From: Clostridia bacterium
GTDB lineage: Bacteria; Bacillota; Clostridia; UBA1381; UBA9506
Assembly: GCA_017546245.1 (NCBI GenBank)
Contig: JAFYXI010000035.1
Coordinates: forward strand, 1 to 52,984
DNA length: 52,984 nt
Direction: 5' to 3'
The notes under the pieces are model-generated. The model saw only the letters and a program-made list of their open reading frames with translations. It searched no databases and had not been told where the DNA came from. Below are positions 28,852 through 37,674 of the stretch, in pieces. Position 1 is the stretch's first letter, and each line of letters starts with the position of its first letter. A program made the translations under genes and the position numbers.

Positions 28852-29494
28852 AGGTCTTGACGAAAATGAAATTTTGCGCTATATGGGTTATCCGTCAGGC
28901 TATAAGCCCGACAATAATTTGCGTAAATCTGTTAAAGAAAAAAGTGAGATTTTGTTAAAAACTGCAACGCCAAAAAGTGTTTATAGTGGTTTTGATATTG
29001 AATGCACAGAAAATGGTATAGCTTTAATTGGTTCGGATATAATTCTTTTGGGGAATTCAATAAAAGAGCATTTAAAATTCAGTAAAAAGTGCGTTATAAT
29101 GGCGGCTACATTAGGCGTTGAAGCAGATAAGTTAATTCGCAAAGCGCAGATTTCGTCTGTGAGCGATGCCCTGATTTTTGATGCGTGCGCTACCGCTTAT
29201 ATTGAAGCGGTTTGTGATGAAACAGAAATTGAAATAAAAGAAAAATTTGGCTCGGGCAATTTCAGATTCAGTCCCGGTTATGGTGATTTTCCGATTGCTT
29301 TGCAAAAAAATATACTGGCTTTGCTTTCGGCAGAAAAGAAAATAGGACTTTGCGCAAATTCATCTGATATGCTAACTCCTTCTAAATCAGTTACCGCTGT
29401 TATCGGTATTGTAAATGAATGCGTGATGAGAACAAATAAATGTGAGTTATGCCCTAATAAAGAAAGGTGTGCTTTTTCAAGATATGAAAAATAA
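28844..29494 (+). CDS. free-standing methionine synthase reactivation-domain protein
   Basis: The 216-residue product matches the vitamin-B12-dependent methionine synthase activation domain. The family signature FRFSPGYGDFPIALQ is present, as is the region ending in NKCELCPNKERC with four cysteines (29443-29470). In many bacteria this domain is the C-terminal part of MetH and uses SAM to re-methylate oxidised cobalamin. Here it is a separate polypeptide between metF and metH, with both junctions overlapping. The cysteine cluster could bind a metal, but this is unproven. The split matches metH lacking the domain. Confidence 0.92.
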   Translation: MIKGLDENEILRYMGYPSGYKPDNNLRKSVKEKSEILLKTATPKSVYSGFDIECTENGIALIGSDIILLGNSIKEHLKFSKKCVIMAATLGVEADKLIRKAQISSVSDALIFDACATAYIEAVCDETEIEIKEKFGSGNFRFSPGYGDFPIALQKNILALLSAEKKIGLCANSSDMLTPSKSVTAVIGIVNECVMRTNKCELCPNKERCAFSRYEK

Positions 29495-31871
29495 TATTTT
29501 AGATATACTGGGAAAAAAAATTATATTTTTTGACGGTGCGCTTGGCACACGAATACAAGGCAAGGGATTAAAGCTTGGCGAAATTCCTGAAATATTTAAT
29601 ATTAAAAATCCCGATGTGGTGCGTGAAATACATGCTGAATATAAAGCAGCAGGTGCAGATGTAATTACGACTAATACATTCGGTGCAAACCGATTAAAGT
29701 TAAAAAACAGCGGATTTGGCATAAATGAAATAATACCTGCAGCTGTAAAAATAGCAAAAAAAGCAGCAGGTGAGGATGGATTTGTAGCTTTAGATGTCGG
29801 TCCTATAGGTGAGCTTCTTGCTCCTATGGGTACGTTATCGTTTGATGAGGCGTATGAAATTTTTGCAGAGCAAATGATTTTAGGTGAAAAATGTGGTACT
29901 GACCTCATTTTAATAGAAACAATGACTGATTTAGCAGAAATAAGGGTAGCGCTTTTAGCTGCAAAAGAGAACACTAATCTGCCCGTATTTTGCTCAATGA
30001 GCTTTGAAGAAAACGGCCATACCTTTACAGGCTGCTCAGTTGAATCAATGGCAGCAACTCTTATCCCTTTTGCAGATGCAATAGGGATAAACTGTTCGCT
30101 CGGACCAAAAGAAATTTTACCTCTTGCCCAAAAACTTGCCAAGGTAAGTAAAAAACCAATAATTCTTCAGCCTAATGCCGGTTTGCCGAGAATTGAAGAC
30201 GGCAAAACAGTGTTTGATGTAACACCTGAAGACTATGCAGAACAAATGTGTGAGTTTTATAAATTAGGTGCGGCTGTTATGGGTGGTTGTTGCGGAACAA
30301 CTCCTGAGCATATTAAAAAAATGACAGAGTTGCTTTCGGATAAAAATGTAGTTTACCGAACGATTATACCGCAAACGGTTGTTTGTTCGCCGTCAAAGAC
30401 TGTTGTTGTTGATTCAACAAGAGTTATTGGCGAAAGGATTAATCCAACCGGTAAAAAGAAATTTAAAGAAGCTCTTTATAACAATGATATTGACTACATT
30501 CTTCGTCAGGGGATAGAGCAGGCAGAAGCAGGTGCAGAAATATTAGATGTTAATGTCGGTCTTCCTGATATAGACGAAGTGGGAATGATGCAGCATGTTG
30601 TTTCGCAGCTTCAGTCGGTGACTGATTTGCCTCTTCAGATTGACTCATCAAATGCTGAGGTTATTGAGTGCGGATTAAGAACATACACAGGCAAAGCTAT
30701 TGTAAACTCAGTAAACGGAGAGCAGAAAGTATTAGATAAAATACTTCCTCTTATTGCAAAATACGGAGCTTGTGTTGTTGGTTTGACACTTGACGAAAAC
30801 GGCATTCCTAAAAAAGCAGAAGAGAGATTTAAAATAGCAGAAAAAATAGTAAACGAAGCTGAAAAACGAGGTATTCCAAAAGAAGATATTATAATTGACT
30901 GCTTAACACTTACGGTATCGGCACAGCAGGAGGATGCGGCAGAAACCTTAAAAGCCGTGCGTATGGTAAAAGAAAAGCTTGGTGTAAAAACAATTTTAGG
31001 TGTTTCTAATATATCGTTTGGTTTGCCAAGACGAGATATAATAAACGAGATATTTTTAGCACAAGCTCTGGCAAACGGATTAGATTTGCCTATCATTAAT
31101 CCAAACAGCGAAGGGATGATGAAGGTAGTAGATGCACATCGGGTTCTTGCAAATGTCGATAAACTGGCAGAGAATTATATCGAAAAGTATGCAAACACCA
31201 CAGCGGGTGAGGTGAGTGTATCAGGAACAAATGAAAAATCCAGCGAAACTAAAACTGACGGATTGGTCGATGTAGTAATTAAAGGATTAAAAGACGAAGC
31301 GCGTGTTGCAACAGAAGAGCTTTTAAAAAATAATGATGAGCTGACTGTTGTAAATGATTATTTAATTCCTGCACTTGATATTGTTGGTGAACGATACGAA
31401 AAAGGAACGATATTTTTACCGCAGCTTATTTCAGCAGCTGAAACCGTTAAGGTTTCGTTTGATGTTTTAAAAGGACGCCTATCGGGCAGTAATGCAAAAA
31501 TAAGTAAAGGTACTATAGTTCTTGCAACAGTTAAAGGCGATATTCACGACATTGGAAAAAATATAGTAAAAGTTATTTTAGAAAACTATGGTTTTTCAAT
31601 CATAGACTTAGGTCGCGATGTTGCGGCAGAGATTATATCAGACTGTGTTAAAGAAAACAATGTTAAACTGCTTGGTTTAAGCGCGTTAATGACCACAACT
31701 GTTAAAAGTATGGAAGAAACAATCAAGCTTGTAAAAGAAGTTTCTCCCGATACAAAAATTATGGTTGGCGGAGCTGTGTTAACAGAGGAATATGCAAAGA
31801 GCATAAATGCTGATTTTTATGCTAAAGATGCTAAAGTATCGGCAGAAATTGCAAAGAAAATTTTTGAGTAA
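29484..31871 (+). CDS. metH: cobalamin-dependent methionine synthase lacking the activation domain
   Basis: This enzyme transfers the methyl group of methyl-THF to homocysteine. The 795-residue product has an N-terminal homocysteine-binding barrel (FFDGALGTRIQGKGL; zinc ligands in GINCSLGP and GGCCGTTPEHI). A pterin-binding barrel follows (VIGERINPTGKKKFKEAL, EILDVNVGLPDID). A B12 cap and B12-binding domain contain KGDIHDIGKNIV with the cobalt-ligand histidine. It ends near residue 795, where other MetH proteins continue into the activation domain; that piece is the preceding gene. The ATG at 29484 overlaps the preceding stop by 11 bases, so coupled translation is likely; no strong ribosome site is seen. 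Confidence 0.95.
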   Translation: MKNNILDILGKKIIFFDGALGTRIQGKGLKLGEIPEIFNIKNPDVVREIHAEYKAAGADVITTNTFGANRLKLKNSGFGINEIIPAAVKIAKKAAGEDGFVALDVGPIGELLAPMGTLSFDEAYEIFAEQMILGEKCGTDLILIETMTDLAEIRVALLAAKENTNLPVFCSMSFEENGHTFTGCSVESMAATLIPFADAIGINCSLGPKEILPLAQKLAKVSKKPIILQPNAGLPRIEDGKTVFDVTPEDYAEQMCEFYKLGAAVMGGCCGTTPEHIKKMTELLSDKNVVYRTIIPQTVVCSPSKTVVVDSTRVIGERINPTGKKKFKEALYNNDIDYILRQGIEQAEAGAEILDVNVGLPDIDEVGMMQHVVSQLQSVTDLPLQIDSSNAEVIECGLRTYTGKAIVNSVNGEQKVLDKILPLIAKYGACVVGLTLDENGIPKKAEERFKIAEKIVNEAEKRGIPKEDIIIDCLTLTVSAQQEDAAETLKAVRMVKEKLGVKTILGVSNISFGLPRRDIINEIFLAQALANGLDLPIINPNSEGMMKVVDAHRVLANVDKLAENYIEKYANTTAGEVSVSGTNEKSSETKTDGLVDVVIKGLKDEARVATEELLKNNDELTVVNDYLIPALDIVGERYEKGTIFLPQLISAAETVKVSFDVLKGRLSGSNAKISKGTIVLATVKGDIHDIGKNIVKVILENYGFSIIDLGRDVAAEIISDCVKENNVKLLGLSALMTTTVKSMEETIKLVKEVSPDTKIMVGGAVLTEEYAKSINADFYAKDAKVSAEIAKKIFE

Positions 31872-31878
31872 GCAAAAT

Positions 31879-31908
31879 AAAGGTTGCAGCCAAATGGCTG
31901 CAACCTTT
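31879..31908. terminator. bidirectional terminator between metH and ftsH
   Basis: A perfect 13-bp stem (31879-31891 with 31896-31908) with an AAAT loop lies between two converging stop codons. The T-run is short. Confidence 0.85.
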
Positions 31909-31912
31909 AACA

Positions 31913-33835
31913 TTATTCGTTTATTTCATTTGAATTTGTATTTGTTTCTTCGACTGAAGTTTCGCTGTCAGCATTTTCGATATTCTTCTCAGAATCACTT
32001 ATTAATTCTTCAATTGCAAATATGCGTTCAAAGTCTTCGCCGTCAAGCTTTTCAGATTTTAAAAGCTCGTTTGCTACGTTGTGAAGCTTAACAATATTGT
32101 CATTTAATATCTTCAGACAATTTTCGTAAGAAGTATCAATGATTTTTCTTACCTCTGCATCAATTTTAGCTGCAATCTCTTCGCTGTAATCACGGGCATG
32201 ACCGTAATTCATACCAAGAAATACTTCGTCGTTTTCTGAACTGAAGCTGATAGGTCCTAATGTTTCGCTCATTCCGTATTTTGTTATCATATCACGTGCT
32301 ATTTTTGTTGCACGCTGAATATCGTTTGATGCACCTGTGCATATATCGTTAAGCACAAGCTGTTCTGCTGCACGGCCACCTAAGAGTGTTAATATATTTC
32401 CAAGCATTTCATTGCGCGAAAGATGATTTTTATCCTCTTTAGGAAGCGAGAGAGTATAACCTGCAGCACGACCTCTCGGGATAATGGAAATTTCGTGAAC
32501 CGGGTCGCTGTCGGGAACAATCTTCTGAATAATTGCGTGGCCGGCTTCGTGATATGCGGTAATTTTTTTGTCTTTGTCAGAAATAACCTTTGATTTTTTC
32601 TCAGGACCTGCAATTACTTTAGTAATTGAACCTTCTAAATCTTCCATTTCAATTTTCTTTTTACCGAGTTTTGCAGCTAACAATGCTGCTTCGTTCATAA
32701 GATTTTCAAGGTCTGCACCGCTGAAGCCTGAAGTCGATTTTGATAAAACATTAAGGTCTACATCTTCTGCTAAAGGCTTGGCACGTGAATGAACCTTTAA
32801 TATTTCTTCACGGCCTTTTGCGTCAGGATAATTAACAACAACCTGACGGTCAAAACGTCCCGGTCTTAAAAGGGCAGGGTCTAATATATCAGGTCTGTTT
32901 GTAGCGGCAATTATAATAATGCCTTCATTAACACCAAAACCGTCCATTTCAACTAAAAGCTGATTAAGTGTCTGCTCACGTTCATCGTGTCCACCGCCTA
33001 AACCGGCACCGCGATGACGGCCAACAGCATCAATTTCATCAATAAAGATTATACTTGGAGAATTTTTCTTTGCCTGGTCAAATAAATCACGAACACGCGA
33101 TGCACCGACACCGACAAACATTTCAACAAAATCTGAACCCGAAATAGAGAAGAACGGTACTTTTGCTTCGCCGGCAACAGCTTTAGCAAGCAAGGTTTTA
33201 CCTGTTCCCGGAGGTCCTACCAAAAGCACACCCTTTGGAATTCTTGCTCCTAACTCTACAAATTTTGAAGAATCGCGTAAAAACTCAACTATTTCTGCAA
33301 GTTCTTCCTTTTCTTCGTCTGCGCCTGCCACATCTTTAAAAGTAACGTGAGTATTGCCGTTTTGAGCCATTCTGGCTGTGCTTTTTCCAAAATTCATCAT
33401 TTTGCCGCCGCCTTGTGCCTGGCGCATAAAAACAAACCAGAATAAAACGAATATGCCGACTGTTAAAAGAGTAGGCAAGAGTGACAGCCACCAGGGCATT
33501 GCCTGAGGTGCAGGAGTATCGAGTGATAACGTCCCTTCGTCCAGTTGTGCCTGGATTTCATTGCCTGCATTTGCATATAAAATAGCAATGGAGGGAATAT
33601 TTGCAGTACGCATACTTTTTTCAGGGAATTTCGGATCAGGAGTACCGATAACAATGGTAGCAAGTCTGTCTTCAATAACCATAGATGTTACCTGACCGCT
33701 TTTAATATTTGTTAAAAGCTCAGAATAAGTTATTGACTCAATTCCCGGTTGATAATTAAACATAAAAAACATAGTCAAAACGGCAGCGAATAACAAAATA
33801 TAAAATCCTATGCCGCCTAAATGTTTCTTTTTCAA
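31913..33835 (-). CDS. ftsH: ATP-dependent zinc metalloprotease FtsH
   Basis: FtsH degrades membrane and cytosolic proteins. The 640-residue product has two membrane segments near the N-terminus (about 8-25 and 106-126), the AAA+ domain with GPPGTGKT at 207-214 and [13 protein letters not shown], and the zinc protease motif HEAGH at 429-433. A glutamate and asparagine-rich tail ends it. The longer frame starts with a GTG at 33844, but AAGGGGTG sits directly on that codon; the TTG at 33835 has the same site at an eight-base distance and gives MKKKHLGG. Size and motifs are standard. Confidence 0.97.
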   Translation of the reverse strand: MKKKHLGGIGFYILLFAAVLTMFFMFNYQPGIESITYSELLTNIKSGQVTSMVIEDRLATIVIGTPDPKFPEKSMRTANIPSIAILYANAGNEIQAQLDEGTLSLDTPAPQAMPWWLSLLPTLLTVGIFVLFWFVFMRQAQGGGKMMNFGKSTARMAQNGNTHVTFKDVAGADEEKEELAEIVEFLRDSSKFVELGARIPKGVLLVGPPGTGKTLLAKAVAGEAKVPFFSISGSDFVEMFVGVGASRVRDLFDQAKKNSPSIIFIDEIDAVGRHRGAGLGGGHDEREQTLNQLLVEMDGFGVNEGIIIIAATNRPDILDPALLRPGRFDRQVVVNYPDAKGREEILKVHSRAKPLAEDVDLNVLSKSTSGFSGADLENLMNEAALLAAKLGKKKIEMEDLEGSITKVIAGPEKKSKVISDKDKKITAYHEAGHAIIQKIVPDSDPVHEISIIPRGRAAGYTLSLPKEDKNHLSRNEMLGNILTLLGGRAAEQLVLNDICTGASNDIQRATKIARDMITKYGMSETLGPISFSSENDEVFLGMNYGHARDYSEEIAAKIDAEVRKIIDTSYENCLKILNDNIVKLHNVANELLKSEKLDGEDFERIFAIEELISDSEKNIENADSETSVEETNTNSNEINE

Positions 33836-33889
33836 GTGATTCACCCCTTATGAACATTTGCAAAAATCTAAAATGTCAGAACTTTTCTT

Positions 33890-33918
33890 AGTCTAACACA
33901 AAACATATAAAAATACAA
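33890..33918 (-). promoter_or_regulatory. promoter of ftsH
   Basis: On the minus strand, TTGTAT (33913-33918), a 17-base spacer and TAGACT (33890-33895) with TG extension lie between hpt and ftsH. Confidence 0.5.
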
Positions 33919-33945
33919 TAGAAGTAATCTAAATTTAACGGTATG

Positions 33946-34488
33946 TTAATTATTTATATAACATTCAGGTTTTAATACACCTATGTACGGAAGATGACGG
34001 TATTTTTCGTCAAAATCAAGACCGTATCCTACAACAAACTCGTCAGGAATTTCAAATCCGGTGTAATCGCATTTAATGTCAGCTGTACGTCTCGAAGGCT
34101 TATCTAAAAGACTGCACAGCTTGATGCTTGCCGGATTGCGCAAAACAAGTTCATCTTTTAATTTTTTTAAGGTATTTCCTGTATCTAAAATATCTTCAAT
34201 TATTAAAACATGTTTTCCGCAAATATCCTGTTCCAAATCTTTTTTTATATTAAGATTTCCGCTTGAAACAGTTCCGTTTTCATAGCTTGAGACGATCATA
34301 AAGTCAAACGAAAGCGGCATGTTAAGATTTTTAACAAGATTGCCAAAGAAAATTACTGCGCCTTTTAAAATGCAAACACATACAATTTCTTTTCCGGCAT
34401 AATCTTTGTTGATTTGCTCTGCGATTTCTTTTACTTTAGCAGCAATTTCTTCTTCTGTAATTAAAATGTGATCGATATTTTTGTTCAT
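33946..34488 (-). CDS. hpt: hypoxanthine phosphoribosyltransferase
   Basis: This purine-salvage enzyme joins PRPP with hypoxanthine or guanine. The 180-residue protein shows the PRPP motif VLIIEDILDTGNTL, the SYENGTVSSGNLNI flexible loop, and a C-terminal VGYGLDFDEKYRHLPYIGVL. Length is normal. The ATG lies directly after the tilS stop, with CGGAGG inside the tilS end. The tilS-hpt-ftsH order is widespread in Firmicutes. Confidence 0.97.
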   Translation of the reverse strand: MNKNIDHILITEEEIAAKVKEIAEQINKDYAGKEIVCVCILKGAVIFFGNLVKNLNMPLSFDFMIVSSYENGTVSSGNLNIKKDLEQDICGKHVLIIEDILDTGNTLKKLKDELVLRNPASIKLCSLLDKPSRRTADIKCDYTGFEIPDEFVVGYGLDFDEKYRHLPYIGVLKPECYINN

Positions 34489-35859
34489 TTACATATCCTC
34501 CGTAAAAATAATTTCAAATATTTCTGTATCATTATTTTTAGCTGCAAAACGTTCATCAGCACGTTTTGAACTTACACATACTATATCATCGTCGGCTAAA
34601 ATAAGTGGTATTTTAGTCCTTAAAAAACGCGGAACTTTATTATCTACAAAAAAGTCCTGAAGATTTTTTTTGTGTCCAAATCCGGACGGATAGAAATAGT
34701 CTCCGTCTTTTTTAAATCTGACATATAATGACTTGTTTTTTAGTGCGTTGACACTTAAATACAAAGCATTATTATCCTTTTGTTTATTATAATTAGTTAA
34801 TTTTCGACAGGTAATAGTACCTATGTTTAAAATATGTGTTTTTCCGTTTAAGTTTAACGGATAACTGTTTTCGTCAGAAGGACTTTCTTTTATAATATAT
34901 AATTTATTATATGCAACATAAGCGCTTATGCCTTGACCGATAGAAACGCCGCTGTTTTTTTGTAATAAACATTTTTCAACATCAAAAATACGGGCGCAAT
35001 CAGGAGTAAATCCACCGGTAAGCTTTTGAATTGACAATGCTAAAAGGTGGTGTCTTATTATATCAGGTTCGTCATTTAAATCATTTATTAAAAAACATAT
35101 ATACTGTTTTTTTACAGTTGCTAAGTCGTTAAAACGATTTTGTACGACCTCTTGTATATAGCGGTCGGTATCGTTGTATAAGGTTATGTTACGCACAAGG
35201 CTTTGTTTAAATCCCTGATTTAATTCTTCCAGCTGCGGAATGAGAATATTTCTTATTTTGTTTCGGTGATATTCACATGATTTGTTAGAAGAGTCGTTAA
35301 CATATGTTAAACCATTATCGTTAATGTAATTTAAAATTTCGTTTTTGCCTACATTTAATAAAGGTCTTATAACGCGTCTGTTATTCATAAACGGAATACC
35401 GCTAAGACCGTGTATTCCGCTGCCGCGTATAAAACGCATAACAACAGTTTCTATATTGTCATCAGCGTGATGAGCAGTTGCTGTAAAAGAAATTGAATGG
35501 AGAGCAAGCAGGGACTCAAAATAAGAATAGCGAACATCGCGCCCTGCTTCTTCGATACTTTGTTTATTTTTTTCAGCTATTTCTTTTACATTGAATCTTT
35601 CGCAGTAAAAAGGAATATTATATTTTTGGCAAAGACTTTTAGCAAAATCTTCGTCGCGTATTGCCTCTTCGCCCCGGAGCATATGATTTACGTGTGCTGC
35701 ACTTATTGTCAGTTTAAACTCGTCGGCAACGGTCACCAAGGCGTGGAGTAGGCACACAGAGTCAGCTCCGCCTGAAAGAGCAACTAATATACTGCAATTG
35801 TTTATATTATATTTTACTAAGTTTTCTCTTACCGATTCAATTAAATAATTATGCTTCAT
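34489..35859 (-). CDS. tilS: tRNA(Ile)-lysidine synthetase
   Basis: TilS makes lysidine at position 34 of the AUA-decoding tRNA-Ile. The 456-residue product has the PP-loop SGGADS at 29-34, AHVNHMLRGEEAIRDE, and TATAHHADDNIETVVMRFIRGSG, with a C-terminal TilS domain (FKKDGDYFYPSGFGHKKNLQ). The start at 35859 is preferred as it gives a family-like spacing to the PP-loop; an in-frame ATG at 35874 would add five residues. Both overlap the end of dnaB. It is translationally coupled to dnaB and hpt. Confidence 0.95.
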   Translation of the reverse strand: MKHNYLIESVRENLVKYNINNCSILVALSGGADSVCLLHALVTVADEFKLTISAAHVNHMLRGEEAIRDEDFAKSLCQKYNIPFYCERFNVKEIAEKNKQSIEEAGRDVRYSYFESLLALHSISFTATAHHADDNIETVVMRFIRGSGIHGLSGIPFMNNRRVIRPLLNVGKNEILNYINDNGLTYVNDSSNKSCEYHRNKIRNILIPQLEELNQGFKQSLVRNITLYNDTDRYIQEVVQNRFNDLATVKKQYICFLINDLNDEPDIIRHHLLALSIQKLTGGFTPDCARIFDVEKCLLQKNSGVSIGQGISAYVAYNKLYIIKESPSDENSYPLNLNGKTHILNIGTITCRKLTNYNKQKDNNALYLSVNALKNKSLYVRFKKDGDYFYPSGFGHKKNLQDFFVDNKVPRFLRTKIPLILADDDIVCVSSKRADERFAAKNNDTEIFEIIFTEDM

Positions 35860-37183
35860 GCTGTCTGTCCACATCCATAAAACGTGTATATTTTCCTGCC
35901 CAAACCATTTTTACAGTTCCTGTTGAACCATTTCTGTGTTTTGCGATGATGCATTCTGCTATATTTTTTTGCTCCGTATCAGGATTATATACCTCATCAC
36001 GATATAAAAACAAAACAATATCGGCATCCTGCTCAATTGCACCCGATTCACGAAGGTCACTAAGCATAGGTCTGTGCTCTGAACGTTGGTCAGGAGAACG
36101 TGATAACTGTGATAAAGTTATTATCGGAACATTAAGCTCTTTTGCAAGAATTTTAAGAGAACGTGAAATATCAGACACCTCTTGCTGTCTGCTTTCTGCA
36201 CGAGTTCCCTGCATTAATTGCAGATAGTCGATCACAATAAGTCCTAAACCCTTTTCAAGCTTTAGTCTGCGGCATTTTGCGCGAATGTCGCTTACCGTAA
36301 CGTTTGTTGAATCGTTAATGTAAATCGGTGCATCGCCTAATGTATTTAAAGATGCAGCAATTTTTTCCCAGTCGTCTTCGTCAAGCTCACCGGTACGCAG
36401 ATGTTCGCTGTCAATAAGCATTTCGCCGCTTATTAAACGTGAAACAATTTGTGGGGCAGACATTTCAAGACTGAAAATTGCAACGGGAGCATTTCCTCTT
36501 ATTGCGGCATTTGCGGCAATGTTAAGCGCGAAACTTGTTTTACCCATAGCAGGACGGGCTGCAATAAGAATCAAGTCGGATTTTTGTAAGCCGTGCAGCT
36601 CTTTATCCAAATCAACAAGTCCGGTAGGCACACCGGTAAGTCTGCCTTTGTTCTGATAAATTTCGACAAGGTTATCGTGAGTTTGTAAAAGTACATCTTT
36701 AATATGTAAAAGTCCACGACTTTCTTGGTTTTCTAAAACATTAAATATAAGTCTGCCTGCTTCGTCGGCGACTGTTTGTGCACTTCCGGCAGGCGAGTAG
36801 CTCTGGTCTAAAATATCAGTTGAAACGTGTATTAAACGTCTGAGCATAGATTTATCTAAAACAAGGTCAATGTACTGTCTCAGATTTGCCGTAGTAGGCA
36901 AAGTTGTAGCTAAATAACTTAAATATTCAATGCCGCCTGAAACTTCAAGCTGATTTGCAGCTCGAAGTTCGGATGAAACCGTAACAATATCGACAGGCTC
37001 ACTACGGTCAAAAAGAGCTTGCATAGCTTCGAAAATCATACGGTTAGATTCAATATAAAAATCAGTAGAACGTAAATTTTCAAATGCTAAAATAATGCAC
37101 TCTTTATCAATGAGCATAGAGCCTAAAACTGATTGTTCGGCTTCTTTGTTGTGGGGCATTGTTCTTGGAATAACATTTTCCAT
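35849..37183 (-). CDS. dnaB: replicative DNA helicase DnaB
   Basis: This hexameric helicase unwinds DNA at the fork (named DnaC in B. subtilis). The 444-residue product has an N-terminal helical domain (EAEQSVLGSMLIDKECIILA), a linker, and a RecA-like motor with the P-loop ARPAMGKT at 209-216. It also shows VIDYLQLMQG and SQLSRSPDQRSEHRPMLSDL. No intein is present, and length is standard. It lies between rplI and tilS, as in the conserved yybS-yybT-rplI-dnaB block of Firmicutes. Confidence 0.97.
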   Translation of the reverse strand: MENVIPRTMPHNKEAEQSVLGSMLIDKECIILAFENLRSTDFYIESNRMIFEAMQALFDRSEPVDIVTVSSELRAANQLEVSGGIEYLSYLATTLPTTANLRQYIDLVLDKSMLRRLIHVSTDILDQSYSPAGSAQTVADEAGRLIFNVLENQESRGLLHIKDVLLQTHDNLVEIYQNKGRLTGVPTGLVDLDKELHGLQKSDLILIAARPAMGKTSFALNIAANAAIRGNAPVAIFSLEMSAPQIVSRLISGEMLIDSEHLRTGELDEDDWEKIAASLNTLGDAPIYINDSTNVTVSDIRAKCRRLKLEKGLGLIVIDYLQLMQGTRAESRQQEVSDISRSLKILAKELNVPIITLSQLSRSPDQRSEHRPMLSDLRESGAIEQDADIVLFLYRDEVYNPDTEQKNIAECIIAKHRNGSTGTVKMVWAGKYTRFMDVDRQHEA

Positions 37184-37212
37184 TTAAATCAATATCCTTT
37201 CAGAGGATTTTT

Positions 37213-37659
37213 TTATTCGGCAACCACATTTACTTTAACAGTTGCAGTAATTTCGGGATAAACCTTAACCTGAACATTTGTAATACCTAAAACCTTTATT
37301 CCATCGGGCAAAACTAATTTTTTCTTATCGACAACTAAATGATGCTGCATTTTAATTTGTTCAGCAACATCTTTGCTTGTTATGGAACCGAAGAGTTTTC
37401 CGTTATCTCCGGCTTTTGCCTTAAAATTAACGGTAATGTAATTTAGTTTTTCAGCTAGCTCCTGAGCTTGCTGCTTTTCTTGATTTTTGTGAAAAGCGGC
37501 TGCGCTTTTTTGTCCCTCTAAAACATTTATAGAAGATTTATCAGCAACAACAGCTAACCCCTTAGGAATTAGATAATTCTTTGCATATCCGTCAGAGGCA
37601 TTAACCAAATCGCCTTTTTTTCCGTGTCCTTTTACGTCTGCTTTTAATATTACCTGCAT
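37213..37659 (-). CDS. rplI: 50S ribosomal protein L9
   Basis: The 148-residue product has the N-terminal L9 domain (MQVILKADVKGHGKKGDLVN, SDGYAKNYLIPKGLA), the long connecting helix (about 45-80), and the C-terminal domain with GKLFGSITSKDVAEQI. Length is typical. GGAGG precedes the ATG. It is one of the gene markers that fix this block as the conserved Firmicutes order. Confidence 0.98.
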   Translation of the reverse strand: MQVILKADVKGHGKKGDLVNASDGYAKNYLIPKGLAVVADKSSINVLEGQKSAAAFHKNQEKQQAQELAEKLNYITVNFKAKAGDNGKLFGSITSKDVAEQIKMQHHLVVDKKKLVLPDGIKVLGITNVQVKVYPEITATVKVNVVAE

Positions 37660-37674
37660 AACTATAACCTCCGT

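Noticed and set aside
29477-30142. 221-codon open frame on the minus strand opposite metH
   Set aside because: Antisense to a clear metH barrel domain; composition (S, I, F, P rich) and lack of a start site mark it as a shadow.
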